DNA of 64,000 nt. Origin: Haliclona indistincta. Its lineage: Eukaryota > Porifera > Demospongiae > Haplosclerida > Chalinidae. The notes under the pieces are model-generated. The model was not told the DNA's origin. It saw only the letters and a program-made list of their open reading frames with translations, and ran no database searches. The stretch spans positions 1,548,430-1,612,429 of the forward strand of contig OZ024791.1 in the NCBI GenBank assembly GCA_964017065.1. The letters are read 5' to 3'. Position numbers and translations under genes: made by a program. Positions 34,901-46,100 of this stretch are shown one piece after another (within the stretch, counting starts at the first letter, position 1; every line of letters starts with the position of its first letter).

Positions 34901-35630
34901 ATTCGATCATGGTTTGAATGGCACATATTGGTATGCTGATCCCACTATTCAGTATGGTCAAGGGTTTCATGGCTTACTAGTGTTTGTTGCTGTGGTCCTC
35001 ATCTTGGTATACATTCTACCATTCTCCATTGGTCTGCTTCTGCCTCCTCTCATTCTGCGAACGAGACTTAGCATCATGCTAAAGCCACTTCTCGATGCTT
35101 TCTGGAACCCATTCAAACCAAAGTTTCGATTCTGGATTGGACTAAGAGCTTTAATTCGGATTGTACCTTTCTGCTTTGCTGTCTTCACACCTCTCCCTAC
35201 AAACTGTATCTTGCTCGTTGCATTTATCGTGCCGCTTCATTTTCTTCATGTATGTATCCAGCCATATGAAGGAAAGGTGCAGAATGTACTCGATTCATTT
35301 TTCTATTTTAGCATAAATCTTTTGACGGCCAGTGTTTTGTATTTCAACATTGTGAATGTTGAGTATTTAACCTTTCTGTCTGCAGTTAATTCTTTGTCTT
35401 ACTTGGGTTTCTTATTTATAGTTGCTCTTCATATCAATATCCGCTTTTCATTTATTCAAGAAACTGCAAACAAACTTTACCAAAGGCTTAAGCTCAAAGT
35501 GAAGAAGCAGGAGAGTGAGAACAATGTAACAGCTCTAAATCTGGTAGCTATTCATGCCCTGCAAAATGAGTCAGAAACGACTTTTACAGACTTACGTGAG
35601 TCTCTTCTAGATAGTGACTTACAGCAATAA
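31995..35630 (+). CDS. Receptor-array copy 3: beta-helix ectodomain, multi-TM surface protein (1,211 aa)
   Basis: An intact intronless frame from MESVQALLLV to LRESLLDSDLQQ. The signal peptide and first 260 residues are almost identical to copies 2 and 4. Residues about 245-480 differ strongly (FKMNYNCIIDNIFENW, RFLRNVSAAQLLPNSVTM, KRNENLVLFKSCKFFGNE). The Cys-rich segment and TM core match again (CEYNRVGLLCASCKSNMS; KPLLDAFWNPFKPKFRFW). The last two or three helices and tail are of a second type (ALIRIVPFCFAVFTPLPT, QPYEGKVQNVLDSFFYFSIN, ESENNVTALNLVAIHALQN). The C-tail is basic, then acidic. Upstream lies the conserved flank at 31652-31994; downstream is an AATAAA. Role unknown, presumably at the cell surface. 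Confidence 0.88.
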   Translation: MESVQALLLVLVTAASLCPAIAVEVQVLPDLASDCSSSSDNSGDTLSAVNIDTALMNTRSNTTLLLENGCYHINSFTLLQDLSNISLIGSGSETTIVKCQGDVGLAFVNISGLLISNVTITTCRLSGANSQNAFDLVKESLDVFYTFRNGTIVGIFIGDTSDLQARNMIVRNTPGIGMVAINLMGESDMSNVTFTNNNVPDIISSCGVGGGLFILYADYHNHTPNKTPQLTISASLFKMNYNCIIDNIFENWIGIGGGLSIILSQNSFPVDISITSTTIENNMSPLGAVSIVFHTGVSKSSVNISSSMLRKNGKKSIVGALFIVFNTRIPVRFLRNVSAAQLLPNSVTMGNTTIKENQAQTTGGVAIFSFSSPLLTKRNENLVLFKSCKFFGNESPNGAAFAFQSLVYSGFDPSMSIIFEDVSIEQNRETDSSSFNTAVAYLSSVNLTIRGKSQLIENMGSALLLSRSIITVEGDLRFINNSGSGISLQGFSNIVLRRGSALILKGNRAANKGGAIFVHFLSSFTDLSQMYDCFLWFEEVSIDCRFFEHCQNVPQPNNATIIVFEDNQAPVGGTIYGSRLSTCPWAVYPNGTKPSLGVAFLQQLPSVTFNPSVLNSSVVSTDAFDLVRNISQPIYPIPGKEIDLNITALDLFNQSVSMTIRSSFLNTTSSQSRLGSSGYWYLIPNHTVPVTFLGEPGDTLLASIFSVDSNAKLEVSVTLVNCSFGFILSDNQRCLCDPDIPSPVSCKQQNFELQVPSHEWLGNSPTGGYAYASCILDYCKVGTKIISDGDIDSQCEYNRVGLLCASCKSNMSVVFGSNACRPCSSSYLASIIMYGVLGIVLVLAISFLGFSISEGYLNSLLFYCNVTSFYLSFFAPNNSLGFSLVKFLNLSLGFELCFYDGMDTLAKVGIQLLFPAYLFFIMLVIIILAKCSSKISNAGFSAAKTFSTLLLLCYSSVGETCILILAWKTFDHGLNGTYWYADPTIQYGQGFHGLLVFVAVVLILVYILPFSIGLLLPPLILRTRLSIMLKPLLDAFWNPFKPKFRFWIGLRALIRIVPFCFAVFTPLPTNCILLVAFIVPLHFLHVCIQPYEGKVQNVLDSFFYFSINLLTASVLYFNIVNVEYLTFLSAVNSLSYLGFLFIVALHINIRFSFIQETANKLYQRLKLKVKKQESENNVTALNLVAIHALQNESETTFTDLRESLLDSDLQQ

Positions 35631-35681
35631 GTCGTGTACTTTTTACTGTTAAACATCTTTTTCGAGTGTTTTTGTATTGAG

Positions 35682-35687
35682 AATAAA
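35682..35687 (+). promoter_or_regulatory. Poly(A) signal AATAAA of array copy 3
   Basis: The canonical AATAAA lies 52 nt after the stop codon of the 31995 gene. A second AATAAA follows near 35739. Confidence 0.6.
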
Positions 35688-37507
35688 TTAATTTTGTTGA
35701 ACAAGATTGTTGTTGTTTCTGATAAGTTAATTTAAACAATAAATCTCTTTGATTTTAATGAGGGCTGTAAATCACATGCAATGTGTTTCAAGATGGCGCT
35801 ACACTTGAAACTTCACAAAAATATTATCTCAGGCTGCTCTGCAGTCTACCTGTAATTCAAGATAGATTAAGCAAGCACTTCACTATGGTTTAAACTGGTC
35901 ATACAAGTAGTTAAAACAAAATGAAAATGACAGCTATATCTGTTCATCAGTTTAGGTTTTACTGTTGTGTCACTTACTAGCCAGCATGTATGGTTGATTC
36001 ATTTGTAAGTATAAGAGTGTTGGAAATGTTTCGATAGAGATTCAGTAAAAAGTATGAGAACAAGATTGCAGTAATAATTATGTAAGTAAACAAGATTGTT
36101 AAGGAAAAGAGAGTACAACACCACAAATGATATTCACTGTTTGTACAAGCACGTTAAGCATAAGAATGATTGACAGTAGCTGGGCAAAGATCACAAACAA
36201 TGCATTCCTCAATAAAACTCTGTCTGTGGTCTTCAGAATAGACTCAACTTGGATATATGACTATTAGCGACGAGATAAAGACCGTAACATAGAGTTTTTT
36301 ATAAACTCCCTCTAAGTAAGAAAACCACAAGGTAAGCAGCTCATAATTGCACTTTCAAGCACAATACACGAAAAAGCTCTATGTTACTGCCTGAGTGAAC
36401 GAAAGTTTTATTAGCCTAAGCGTTGTATCTAGCCGTGCCCGTCACGTTTTCGTCTGACACTTTCAGCATTCATAATTTGCCATGTGTATAGCCTACATCA
36501 GTCTTATAACATAGGTCTTTGGTTTCTTGGAATATCAGCTGTAGTTTCTGAGATACAGCCCCCTAGCAACCGGCCAAAAAGACATTCGTGGGCGTGAACC
36601 TGCACCCTTAACCACATTATCAAAAGCAGTTTAGGAAACTAACATGTATAACCTCTGTGTGTATGGATTTCGTTACTAGTACATTCAAATTAGCATGCTA
36701 ACTGAGTGATCTTATGATAGTCACATTCCATTCGCTTCTCTGTGCGATTTAACTAGAGAGCATTATTATTACATGTTTTCGTGTCATGTATTTCTTGTAG
36801 TATGGCTAGTTCATCAAACAGTCCGAGTTAAAATTGATAATTATAATAATCAATAAGTCATTCTCTCACCAGTAGCTACACACTGAATATTTCTTGTTGT
36901 GTAAGCAGCCAATGATGTAGAGATGCATGTTACCATTCTGTGTTACCTACCTCCTAGTTAGTATTCATAGTTAGCCAGTGGTAGATCCCTCTTATCTTTT
37001 GATGTCATCTGAATCGTTTCATTACAATTTTTTTTGTATGAACAAACATTGATCACCGAGATCAAGTTAATTTTGTGTATAAATGTCGATCATTGCACTT
37101 GTTGCCATAAGATTGTGAGCATCGAGAGTTAAGCACTAACATTTGAAACCATGTGTTCATAAAGATGAACGTGGCTGCTTTGCTGCTCAATAATCACAAC
37201 ACTATAGCTCTCTATATTGCTTAGTGGTGATATACCGTGTGTGAGTGGCTACAATTATCTTTTGAGTGATTCTATGTTCATGCGTCTAAAACAAATCACA
37301 ATGGAATTATTGCACTATACATGTATGTCTTAACAATAGGATATTGAGCCACTAAATGAGTAACAGTGTATACTGTAGTACTACACATATACTTCCATAG
37401 GTCTGTGGAACTCCACATTTGGCAAACTATCAAAACTGACTACACACACTAGTATCACTTGAAGGAAATAAATCCACACATACAGCACATGATTCATAAC
37501 TGCTGTA
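35688..37507. other. Spacer between array copies 3 and 4
   Basis: No gene is seen. It contains a short inverted-repeat element (36285-36386). Near the 3' end is a block shared with the upstream region of copy 1 ('CTCCACATTTGGCAAACTAT', about 37410). Confidence 0.5.
36285..36386. repeat. Short inverted-repeat (hairpin) element, about 100 bp
   Basis: TAACATAGAGTTTTTT at 36285-36300 is matched by AAAAAGCTCTATGTTA at 36371-36386, with one mismatch. It could be a minimal MITE, flanked on the right by CTGCCT and on the left by ACCG. No target duplication is evident. Confidence 0.6.
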
Positions 37508-40500
37508 ATGGAGTCGGTACAGGCTCTGTTGCTAGTGCTGGTAACAGCAGCCTCTCTCTGTCCTGCCATTGCAGTAGAGGTGCAGGTCTTGCCTGATCTA
37601 GCTAGTGACTGCTCTAGTTCAAGTGACAACAGTGGAGACACACTGTCTGCTGTCAACATCGATACTGCTCTAATGAACACTCGCTCCAACACAACTCTAC
37701 TCTTAGAGAATGGTTGTTACCACATCAACAGCTTCACACTGCTACAAGATCTCTCTAACATTAGCTTGATTGGATCAGGATCAGAAACCACCATTGTGAA
37801 ATGTCAAGGTGATGTGGGACTTGCTTTTGTCAATATCTCAGGACTGCTAATCTCTGACGTGAATATTACCAACTGTAGATTATCTGGAGAAAACTTGCAG
37901 AATGCTTTCGATTTAGTAAAACAATCACTGGATGTGTTCTATACCTTCCGTAATGGTACAATTGTTGGAATCTTTATAGGTGACACTAGTGATTTACAAG
38001 CTCGTAACATGATAGTTCGAAACACACCTGGGATTGGTATGGTGGCCATTAACCTTATGGGAGAGTCTGACATGAGCAATGTGACCTTCACAAACAATAA
38101 TGTACCTGATATCATATCTTCTTGTGGTGTTGGTGGTGGTCTGTTTATACTGTATGCTGACTATCATAATCACACACCAAATAAGGTACCTCAACTCACC
38201 ATATCAGCATCTTTGTTCAAATTGAACTACAACTGTGCCCGAAACGGTATTTTAGAGTATGAGATCAGTTTTAGTGGTGGATTGAGCTTAACACTGTCAC
38301 AGTCTAAGTTTCCAGTCGGCATCAGCTTAACTTCAGCTATAATTGAAAACAATAGGTCACCTGTAGGTTCAGGAGCAGGCATTGCTTTTCATAGAGGAGT
38401 CAGCAACAGCTCTCTCAATATCTCGAGTTCAATTTTGAGAAAAAATGGATTGAATGGTGCAGTAGGAGGTCTTTTAATTTTTTTAAATCTAGATGTTCCT
38501 GTTCAAAATCTCTCTTCTGTTCAAATTTTGTCTAACACTATCACTGTGGAAAACACCACGATTGAGGAAAATCAAGCACAATCGTATGCAGGTGCAAGCA
38601 TAGTGTCGTTCAATTCACCATTAATTACAGAAGCAAATCAAAATCGTGTAATCTTCAAGTTTTGCAAGTTTCTTAGAAATATATCTCCTGTTTATGCAGC
38701 CTTTGCTTTTCAGAGTTTCGTACACTCAGGTTTTGATCCTTGTACGAGAATCATATTCGAGGATGTGAGCATTGAGCAGAACAGCGGAACTGATACCTCT
38801 TCAGTTAGACCTGTGGCTTTCCTTGGTTCAATCAATCTGATTATTAGAGACAAGTCACAATTTGTTAGAAATTTAGGAGCAGCTTTAAAGCTGATGGAAA
38901 GTAGTATCACTGTTGAAGGAGATCTGTGTTTTATTGAGAATGCTGGTAGTGCAATTTCTTTGATTGGGTTTTCAAGTATTGTCTTGCTAAATGGATCCAG
39001 TTTAGTTTTTAAAGAAAATAAAGGAGCTATTAAAGGCGGAGCAATATTTGCTGAGCTTTACGCATCTTTGACTGACATTACTATGGTTAATGATTGTTTC
39101 TTATGGTTTAGTGAACTTAATCCACAATGTCGATTTTTTGGCTATTGCAAAACTCAAGTACATCAGCCCAATGCCACCATAGTATTTGAGAAGAACCAGG
39201 CATCTATTGGTGGTACCATATATGGCTCTAGACTGAGCACTTGTCCCTGGGCAGTATATCCTAATGGTACTAAGCCTTCCTCAGGAGTAGCATTTCTCCA
39301 GCACCTTCCTTCAGTCACTTTCAATCCTTCAGTTCTTGATTCATCAGTTTTTAGTACAGATGCATTTTATTTAGTTCGAAACATATCACAACCTATTTAC
39401 GCTATCCCAGGAAAAGCAATGGACCTCAATATTACAGCATTGGATCTCTTCAATCAAAGTGTATCAACAATTATTGGGTCCAGCTTACTTAATACAAGTT
39501 CACAATCCCGCCTTGGTAACTCAGGAAACTGGTATCTTATTCCAAACCGTACTGTTCCAATGACCATCTTAGGTAAACCAGGAGATGCATTATTTGCTTC
39601 TATTTTTACTATAGACACAAACGCTCGAGTGGCAATGCCAGTAACTCTTATGAACTGTAGTTTTGGATTTATACTAAGTGACAATCAAAGATGTTTATGT
39701 TATCCAGATTTTCCAAGACCCGTTACTTGTAATCAGCAAAATTTTAAAATACAAGTTCCTTCACACAAGTGGCTAGGAAATAGTCCAACAGGAGGATATG
39801 CTTATGCTTCTTGTATTCTAGACTACTGTAAAGTGGGTACTACGATCATATCTGATGGTGATATTGATTCACAATGTGAACCAGAATACAATCGTGTTGG
39901 TCTATTGTGTGCTAATTGTAAATCAAACATGAGTGTTGTGTTTGGTAGCAATGCTTGTCGTCCATGCTCCAGTGCCTATCTTGCATCTATCATAATGTAT
40001 GGAGTTTTTGGAATAGTTCTTGTACTGGCCATTTCTTTCTTAGGATTCTCCATATCAGAAGGTTACCTCAACAGTTTACTATTCTACTGCAATGTCACAA
40101 GCTTCTATTCATCATTCTTTGCTCCAAATAATTTTATGGGCTTCTTTTTGGTAAAATTCCTCAATCTTAGTTTAGGATTTGAGCTATGCTTTTATGATGG
40201 AATGGATACTTTAGCTAAAGTTGGTATTCAGTTACTGTTCCCAGCTTATCTGTTTTTCATCATGCTGGTTATTATCATTCTGACAAAGTGTTCTTCCAAA
40301 ATAAGCAATGCTGGTTTTTCAGCTGCCAAGACATTTTCCACATTGCTCCTTCTCTGCTATACTAGTGTAGGTGAGACATGCACATTGATTTTGGCATGGA
40401 AGACATTCAATCATGGTTCGAATGGCATCTATTGGTATGCTGATCCCACTATTCAGTATGGTCAAGGGTTTCATGGCTTACTAGTATTTGTTGCTGTGGT

Positions 40501-41134
40501 CCTCATCTTGGTATACATTCTACCATTCTCCATTGGTCTGCTTCTACCTCCTCTCATTCTACGAACAAGACTCAGCATCATGCTAAAGCCACTACTCGAT
40601 GCTTTCTGGAACCCATTCAAACCAAAGTTTCGATTCTGGATTGGACTAAGAGCCATATTACGCATAATACCTTTGTACTTAGCTGTCTTACCACCTTTCC
40701 CCACAAACTGTATCATGCTCGTTGCATTTATTGTGGCACTTCTTTTTCTTCATATTTGTTGCCAGCCATATGAAGGAAAGGTTCAGAATGTACTGGATTC
40801 ATTTTTCTATCTGAGCTTGATTTTTTTGACTGCTGGCGTTTTGTATTTCAGTTCAGAATCTTTTGATAACCTTGTTACCGATGACTATATAACCTTTCTG
40901 GGCACAATTAATACATTTTCTTACTTGGCTTTCATGTTCATAGTTGCTCTTCATATCAATATCCGCTTTCCTGTTATTCGAGAAGCTACAAACAAACTTT
41001 ACGAAACAGTAAAGCGCAAAGTGAAGAAGCAGAAGGATGAAATTTCAATTCAAATTGATAATAATCAGAATGAGTCTAATACTACTACCTATACAGATCT
41101 GCGTGAATCTCTTCTAGACGGTGGTGACTTGTAA
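37508..41134 (+). CDS. Receptor-array copy 4: beta-helix ectodomain, multi-TM surface protein (1,208 aa)
   Basis: An intact intronless frame. It is the closest relative of copy 2: same length, same variable region (SFVHSGFDPCTRIIFEDVS, CKTQVHQPNATIVFEKNQAS) and same tail (RESLLDGGDL). The domain order is as in the other copies: signal peptide, beta-helix-like repeats with many NxS/T sites, Cys-rich segment with CEPEYNRVGLLCANC, nine hydrophobic helices and a short tail. Substitutions against copy 2 are scattered, with clusters around residues 295-335 (SSILRKNGLNGAVGGLLIFL against SSMLRKNGMNGTIGGLSIVL). Together with the following spacer and copy 5 it repeats the block copy 2 - spacer - copy 3. 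Confidence 0.88.
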   Translation: MESVQALLLVLVTAASLCPAIAVEVQVLPDLASDCSSSSDNSGDTLSAVNIDTALMNTRSNTTLLLENGCYHINSFTLLQDLSNISLIGSGSETTIVKCQGDVGLAFVNISGLLISDVNITNCRLSGENLQNAFDLVKQSLDVFYTFRNGTIVGIFIGDTSDLQARNMIVRNTPGIGMVAINLMGESDMSNVTFTNNNVPDIISSCGVGGGLFILYADYHNHTPNKVPQLTISASLFKLNYNCARNGILEYEISFSGGLSLTLSQSKFPVGISLTSAIIENNRSPVGSGAGIAFHRGVSNSSLNISSSILRKNGLNGAVGGLLIFLNLDVPVQNLSSVQILSNTITVENTTIEENQAQSYAGASIVSFNSPLITEANQNRVIFKFCKFLRNISPVYAAFAFQSFVHSGFDPCTRIIFEDVSIEQNSGTDTSSVRPVAFLGSINLIIRDKSQFVRNLGAALKLMESSITVEGDLCFIENAGSAISLIGFSSIVLLNGSSLVFKENKGAIKGGAIFAELYASLTDITMVNDCFLWFSELNPQCRFFGYCKTQVHQPNATIVFEKNQASIGGTIYGSRLSTCPWAVYPNGTKPSSGVAFLQHLPSVTFNPSVLDSSVFSTDAFYLVRNISQPIYAIPGKAMDLNITALDLFNQSVSTIIGSSLLNTSSQSRLGNSGNWYLIPNRTVPMTILGKPGDALFASIFTIDTNARVAMPVTLMNCSFGFILSDNQRCLCYPDFPRPVTCNQQNFKIQVPSHKWLGNSPTGGYAYASCILDYCKVGTTIISDGDIDSQCEPEYNRVGLLCANCKSNMSVVFGSNACRPCSSAYLASIIMYGVFGIVLVLAISFLGFSISEGYLNSLLFYCNVTSFYSSFFAPNNFMGFFLVKFLNLSLGFELCFYDGMDTLAKVGIQLLFPAYLFFIMLVIIILTKCSSKISNAGFSAAKTFSTLLLLCYTSVGETCTLILAWKTFNHGSNGIYWYADPTIQYGQGFHGLLVFVAVVLILVYILPFSIGLLLPPLILRTRLSIMLKPLLDAFWNPFKPKFRFWIGLRAILRIIPLYLAVLPPFPTNCIMLVAFIVALLFLHICCQPYEGKVQNVLDSFFYLSLIFLTAGVLYFSSESFDNLVTDDYITFLGTINTFSYLAFMFIVALHINIRFPVIREATNKLYETVKRKVKKQKDEISIQIDNNQNESNTTTYTDLRESLLDGGDL

Positions 41135-41381
41135 CCAACTGTGTACTATTGTAACAACAGCTGCAGTAGATTAGTGAACATCTTGTATTTGTAATTTTGT
41201 TTTATCCCAAGTCATTCGATTTGTAGTCTCTGGTTATTAGTTTATGAGCCCTCGCAACCAAGTTGAAGGCGTAATTACATAGACAATCAGACTTAGTCCA
41301 AATACTGTATAGCGAGTAATTTTTATCGGGATTAAAGTCTGAATTTTTGTCAAAGCAGTCTAATTGATGTCTATCTCACAA

Positions 41382-41387
41382 AATAAA
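41382..41387 (+). promoter_or_regulatory. Poly(A) signal AATAAA of array copy 4
   Basis: AATAAA lies about 250 nt after the stop codon, in the 3' flank shared with copy 2, where the same place reads ATAAAATAGATA. Confidence 0.45.
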
Positions 41388-42643
41388 TACTTATTATTAA
41401 TTTTGTGCTATTGTTTTATTATGACGTGATCACAATGTAGTCAGATTAACCATGTTAAAGCATAATTATTGTTTCACAATAATGTGACTCTATTATTGCA
41501 CAAAAAACTATTATACTGCATTGCGAAGTTGCTGTACAGAAAGGTATAATAGCTGCAGCTGTTTACTGTGTATGTGAAATGGACCGAGGCATCTGCTTAA
41601 GTACCTTGCTCTACTTTTAATAAAGCATTTATGGTGTGTGCATAAGTGCTACTCTCTAACAATTAAACCAGCTTTTGGACAAGTCTCTCATCATTCCTTG
41701 GAGAACTTGACTGACATAGAGGAACAGTGCTGCAAATGCATTTTACATCTCCAGTATAAAGCTTTAACTAGTGCATTCATGGATAGCTAGCTTTAACTAA
41801 TTACTGTGTTATAGAAACAGCTGCTGCTCATAATTGTAATACTTGCGCCATGACAGATCAGACCAGCACAGCAATCCAGTTTTATGGTTAAATTCTCGTG
41901 TTAAGAGCCGTCTGGATTTCTTTTCTTGGTGGGCAGCTATGCAGAACTGTTGTCTCAATCATAACTCCTTAGCATCATTACTGATTTATAAATAGTGTTA
42001 TTGTTTTTGTATCTGTGATATTGTTACTGATATATTTATATGTTCTCATGAACACCAACAATAATTGCTACTAATGTACATATTCAATATGCATTTCCTC
42101 TATAATTTTATAATGATAGTGAAAATTAATGGGTTTGTAGTAATTATATTCATAGTCAGTTTAGGTCACTGCAAACCGAATAATTGACATCGCAAAGGAC
42201 GCCTAATCAAGTTTTTTGTGAAAAGTAACTGATGCTAGCCGTTACTAAGCAGAAATCGCTGTGTGTGTCATGTTTGATATCTGTACATGATCCTAGGAAC
42301 GACTTTTTCTACTGGTTTATGTACCACAATAATTATTTCAATCCTGCATTTGACTGACAGATCATTGATTGAATCATGGAACCGGCTGTGTAGTAGTGGT
42401 GAAATGACTAAATTTCTTACAAATTTACTACTCTTCTTGTGAGTTACATTAATAAAGTGCTGTGTCTGCATGAAATTCATTTTGCAATAAATTATGGTGG
42501 GCTAGTTTTGTTTTCATAATCCATAATACCTCGGCATTCATAAAGAATTTATCGGATGCAGTCTTGCGTTGCCTGATCCTGTCTTGTCTTGCCTGGTTTT
42601 GTGTTACGAGTTATCATTAAGTATCAAACCAATAAAGTTGTAA
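41388..42643. other. Spacer between array copies 4 and 5, duplicate of 29805-31077
   Basis: From about 41925 the sequence follows 29815 onward (CTTGGTGGGCAGCTATG, ATTAATGGGTT, AGCAGAAATCGCTGTGTGTG), but without the Harbinger-like MITE. The target site at 42410-42430 is intact. No gene is seen. Confidence 0.75.
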
Positions 42644-42808
42644 TACATTGGAACCTCTCTAAGGTGGACACCATTGGCACCCAAAAAAATTGTCCATTAT
42701 AGAAAGGGTGTCCTCTGGTCAGGGGTTTATTATACATTATGTGGTTTAATTTTGGGATTCAGTAAGTGTCCATTATAGATGGTGTCCTCTGAGAGAGGTT
42801 CCACTGTA
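42644..42808. mobile_element. Mariner/pogo-like MITE with TA target duplication
   Basis: The ends are CATTGGAACCTCTCT and its near complement GAGAGAGGTTCCACTG, both next to TA. The paralogous flank of copy 6 (47240-47255) reads GTTGTAATAGCAGAAAA with one TA, which is the empty site. The element is 161 bp plus the duplicated TA. ACAGTGGAACCTC-type ends with TA duplication fit the Tc1/mariner (pogo) superfamily. Confidence 0.9.
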
Positions 42809-43156
42809 GCAGAAAAATTAAAAGCTCTGTAAGCTTGAGCTATACAATTTTCTTGTTTTCTAAAACACCTGTGAATGTGAAGAATCAGATAGTGAGGTTT
42901 AGATAAGCAAAGACACTTTACTCAGTAACAACATTATTAGGTTAATGTGCTGTGTGTAACATTGTGCAGATCAGTGATCTCTGACTTGCTCTCTGTGAAG
43001 AATGTGCTATTAACAACAATAATAATAGTAATCACTGTTGAGTATATTTGTTCAAACTATAATCATCATAGATAAATCAATTTCACTTAGTTTCAGTGTT
43101 TTTATTTCTCAATATCCCATCATTAAATAAACATCGCACGACTGTTCCTTGCATCA

Positions 43157-46100
43157 ATGAAGTCTGTACAGGCTCTGTTGTTAGTGCTGGTAACAGCAGC
43201 CTCTCTCTGTCCAGCCATTGCAGTAGAGGTGCAGGTCTTGCCTGATCTAGCTAGTGATTGCTCTAGTTTAAGTGACAACAGTGGAGACACACTGTCTGCT
43301 GTCAACATCGATACTGCTCTAATGAACACTCGCTCCAACACAACTCTACTCTTAGAGAATGGTTGTTACCACATCAACAGCTTCACACTGCTACAAGATC
43401 TCTCTAACATTAGCTTGATTGGATCAGGATCAGAAACCACCATTGTGAAGTGTCAAGGTGATGTGGGACTTGCTTTTGTCAATATCTCAGGACTGCTAAT
43501 CTCTGACGTGACTATTACCAACTGTAGACTATCTGGAGCAAACTTGAAGAATGCTTTTAATTTGTTAAAAGAATCTCTAAGTGTTGGTAACTACTTCTTT
43601 GGTATTGGAATCTTTATTGTTGACATAAACAATATGAAAGTTTTGAATGTAGTAGTTCAAAACACACCTGGGACTGGTATGGTGGCCATTAACCTGATGG
43701 GAGAGTCTGACATGAGCAATGTGACCTTCACAAACAATGGTATACTTGGCTATGTTGGTGGAGGTCTATACATTCATTATGCAGACTATCACAATTACAT
43801 CCCAACTATCTTGCCTAAACTCACCATAACATCATCTGTGTTTAAATGGAACTGCAACACTGCTTACTTTGGTGGTGGTTTCGGTATTGGCTTAACACAA
43901 ATCAAATTTCCTGTTAATATCAAAATTGTTTCAGCCACGTCTGAAAGCAATACATCACCTCAAGGAGCTGGAGCTGCTGTTACTTATTACAAAGGCATTA
44001 GTAACAACTCTGTTACGATATCCAGTTCAATCTTCCAAAAGAATAGAGCAGACATTTTTAAAGGTATCGGAGGAGGGCTCGCAGTGACTCTTAATTTTAA
44101 CAACTATACTCTAGATGTCACACCTAATGAGATTTTGTCTAACACAGTTAATGTGGAACACACCATTATAGCAGAAAATAAAGCAGCTTTATTTGCTGGT
44201 GTGGCTGTATCATCTTTAAACTCACAACTGACTACAAAAAGTAATCAGAACCGTGTCACCTTCAAGTCCTGCATGTTCCTCAAGAATAGATCACCTACTG
44301 GGGCAGCTTTTGGTGCCCAGAGTACAGTATTCTCTGGGAGAGATCCCGAAGTAAGCATCACATTCGATACTGTAATTGTTGAAGGAAATGATGCGTCTTC
44401 TTTTTCTGATGAAGAAAAATTGCAAGCAGGAATAACAGAAGAAACATCAGTAGCTGCTCTTAGTTCTGTCAATTTGTGTATTAGAGGCAAGTCACAATTT
44501 ATTGAGAATAATGGCTCTGCTTTACTTCTGACACGGAGTATTGTCACTATTGAAGGCAATGTAAGTTTTTCTGCCAATAACGGAAGTGGAATTTTATTAT
44601 TAGAGGCTTCGTATATTATCTTGCAAACGAACTCGATTCTTTCTTTCGTCAAAAACAGAGCAACCAGCAGAGGTGGAGCAATATTTGCTGATTTTCGCAC
44701 TTACATAGATGTATCTAGAATTAATGACTGTTTTTTACTTCTGGGGGATAATATTACCTTGGTATTTGAGGACAATCAAGCACCTCTAGGTGGCACCATA
44801 TATGGCTCTATACTGCAGGACTGTCCCTGGGCAGTATATCCTAATCGTACTAGGCCTTCCTCAGGAGTAACATTTCTCCAGCAGCTTCCTTCAGTCACCT
44901 TTAAACCTCCACCAAATAATTATTCTGTTGTTAGTACAGATGCGTATTCTCTGTCTGCTGATATATCTCAACCTATCTCAGCAGTACCAGGAAAACCGTT
45001 CCACGTTAATATCACAGCATTGGATCGCTTCAATCACACAGTACCAACTCCTATTAGCTCAGCTCATCAAGATATGACAGCTCCACGCTTGCAGCTGGGT
45101 CTCTCGGGATACTGGTTTCTTATTCCCGACCATCCTGTTCAATTAACCTTTTATGGTGAGTCTGGAAGTGAACTCAACACTTTCATTACCGTTGTTGACT
45201 CATATGCTCGTGTTTCTCTGTCAGTAACTTTTGAGAACTGTCCTTACGGTTTTATAAACGAAAATCTAAGGTGCGTATGTCACACACCTTTACTAGGTGA
45301 TATAAATGTTTGTGATCAGGAAAACTTTCAACTACAAATACCTCCAAACAAATGGCTAGGAAATAGTCCAACAGGAGAATTTGCTTATGCTTCTTGTATT
45401 CTAGACTACTGTAAAGTGGGTACTAAGATCATATCTGATGGTGATATTGATTCACAATGTGAATACAATCGTACTGGCAGATTGTGTGCTAGTTGTATAT
45501 CAAACATGAGTGTTGTGTTTGGTAGCAATGCTTGTTGTCCATGCTCCAGTGCCTATCTTGCATCTATCATAATGTATGGTGTTCTTGGAATAGTTCTTGT
45601 ACCAGCCATTTGTTTCTTAGGATTCTACATATCAGAAGGTTACCTCAACAGTTTACTATTCTACTGCAATGTCACAAGCTTGTATTCATCATTCTTTGTT
45701 CCAAGCGGTTCTTTGGGATTCTTTTTGGTAAAATTTGTCAATCTTAGTCTAGGATTTGATCTATGCTTTTATGATGGAATGGATACTTTAGCTAAAGTTG
45801 GTATTCAGTTACTGTTTCCAGCTTATCTGTTTTTCATCATGCTGGTTATTATCATTCTGGCAAAGTATTCTTCCAAAATAAGCAATGCTGGTTTTTCAGC
45901 TGCCAAGACATTTTCCACATTGCTCCTTCTCTGCTATACTAGTGTAGGTGAGACATGCATACTTATATTGGCATGGAAGACATTCGATCTTGGTTTGAAT
46001 GGCACATATTGGTATGCTGATCCCACTATTCAGTATGGTCAAGGGTTTCATGGCTTTCTAGTGTTTGTTGCTGTGATCCTCATCTTGGTTTACATTCTAC

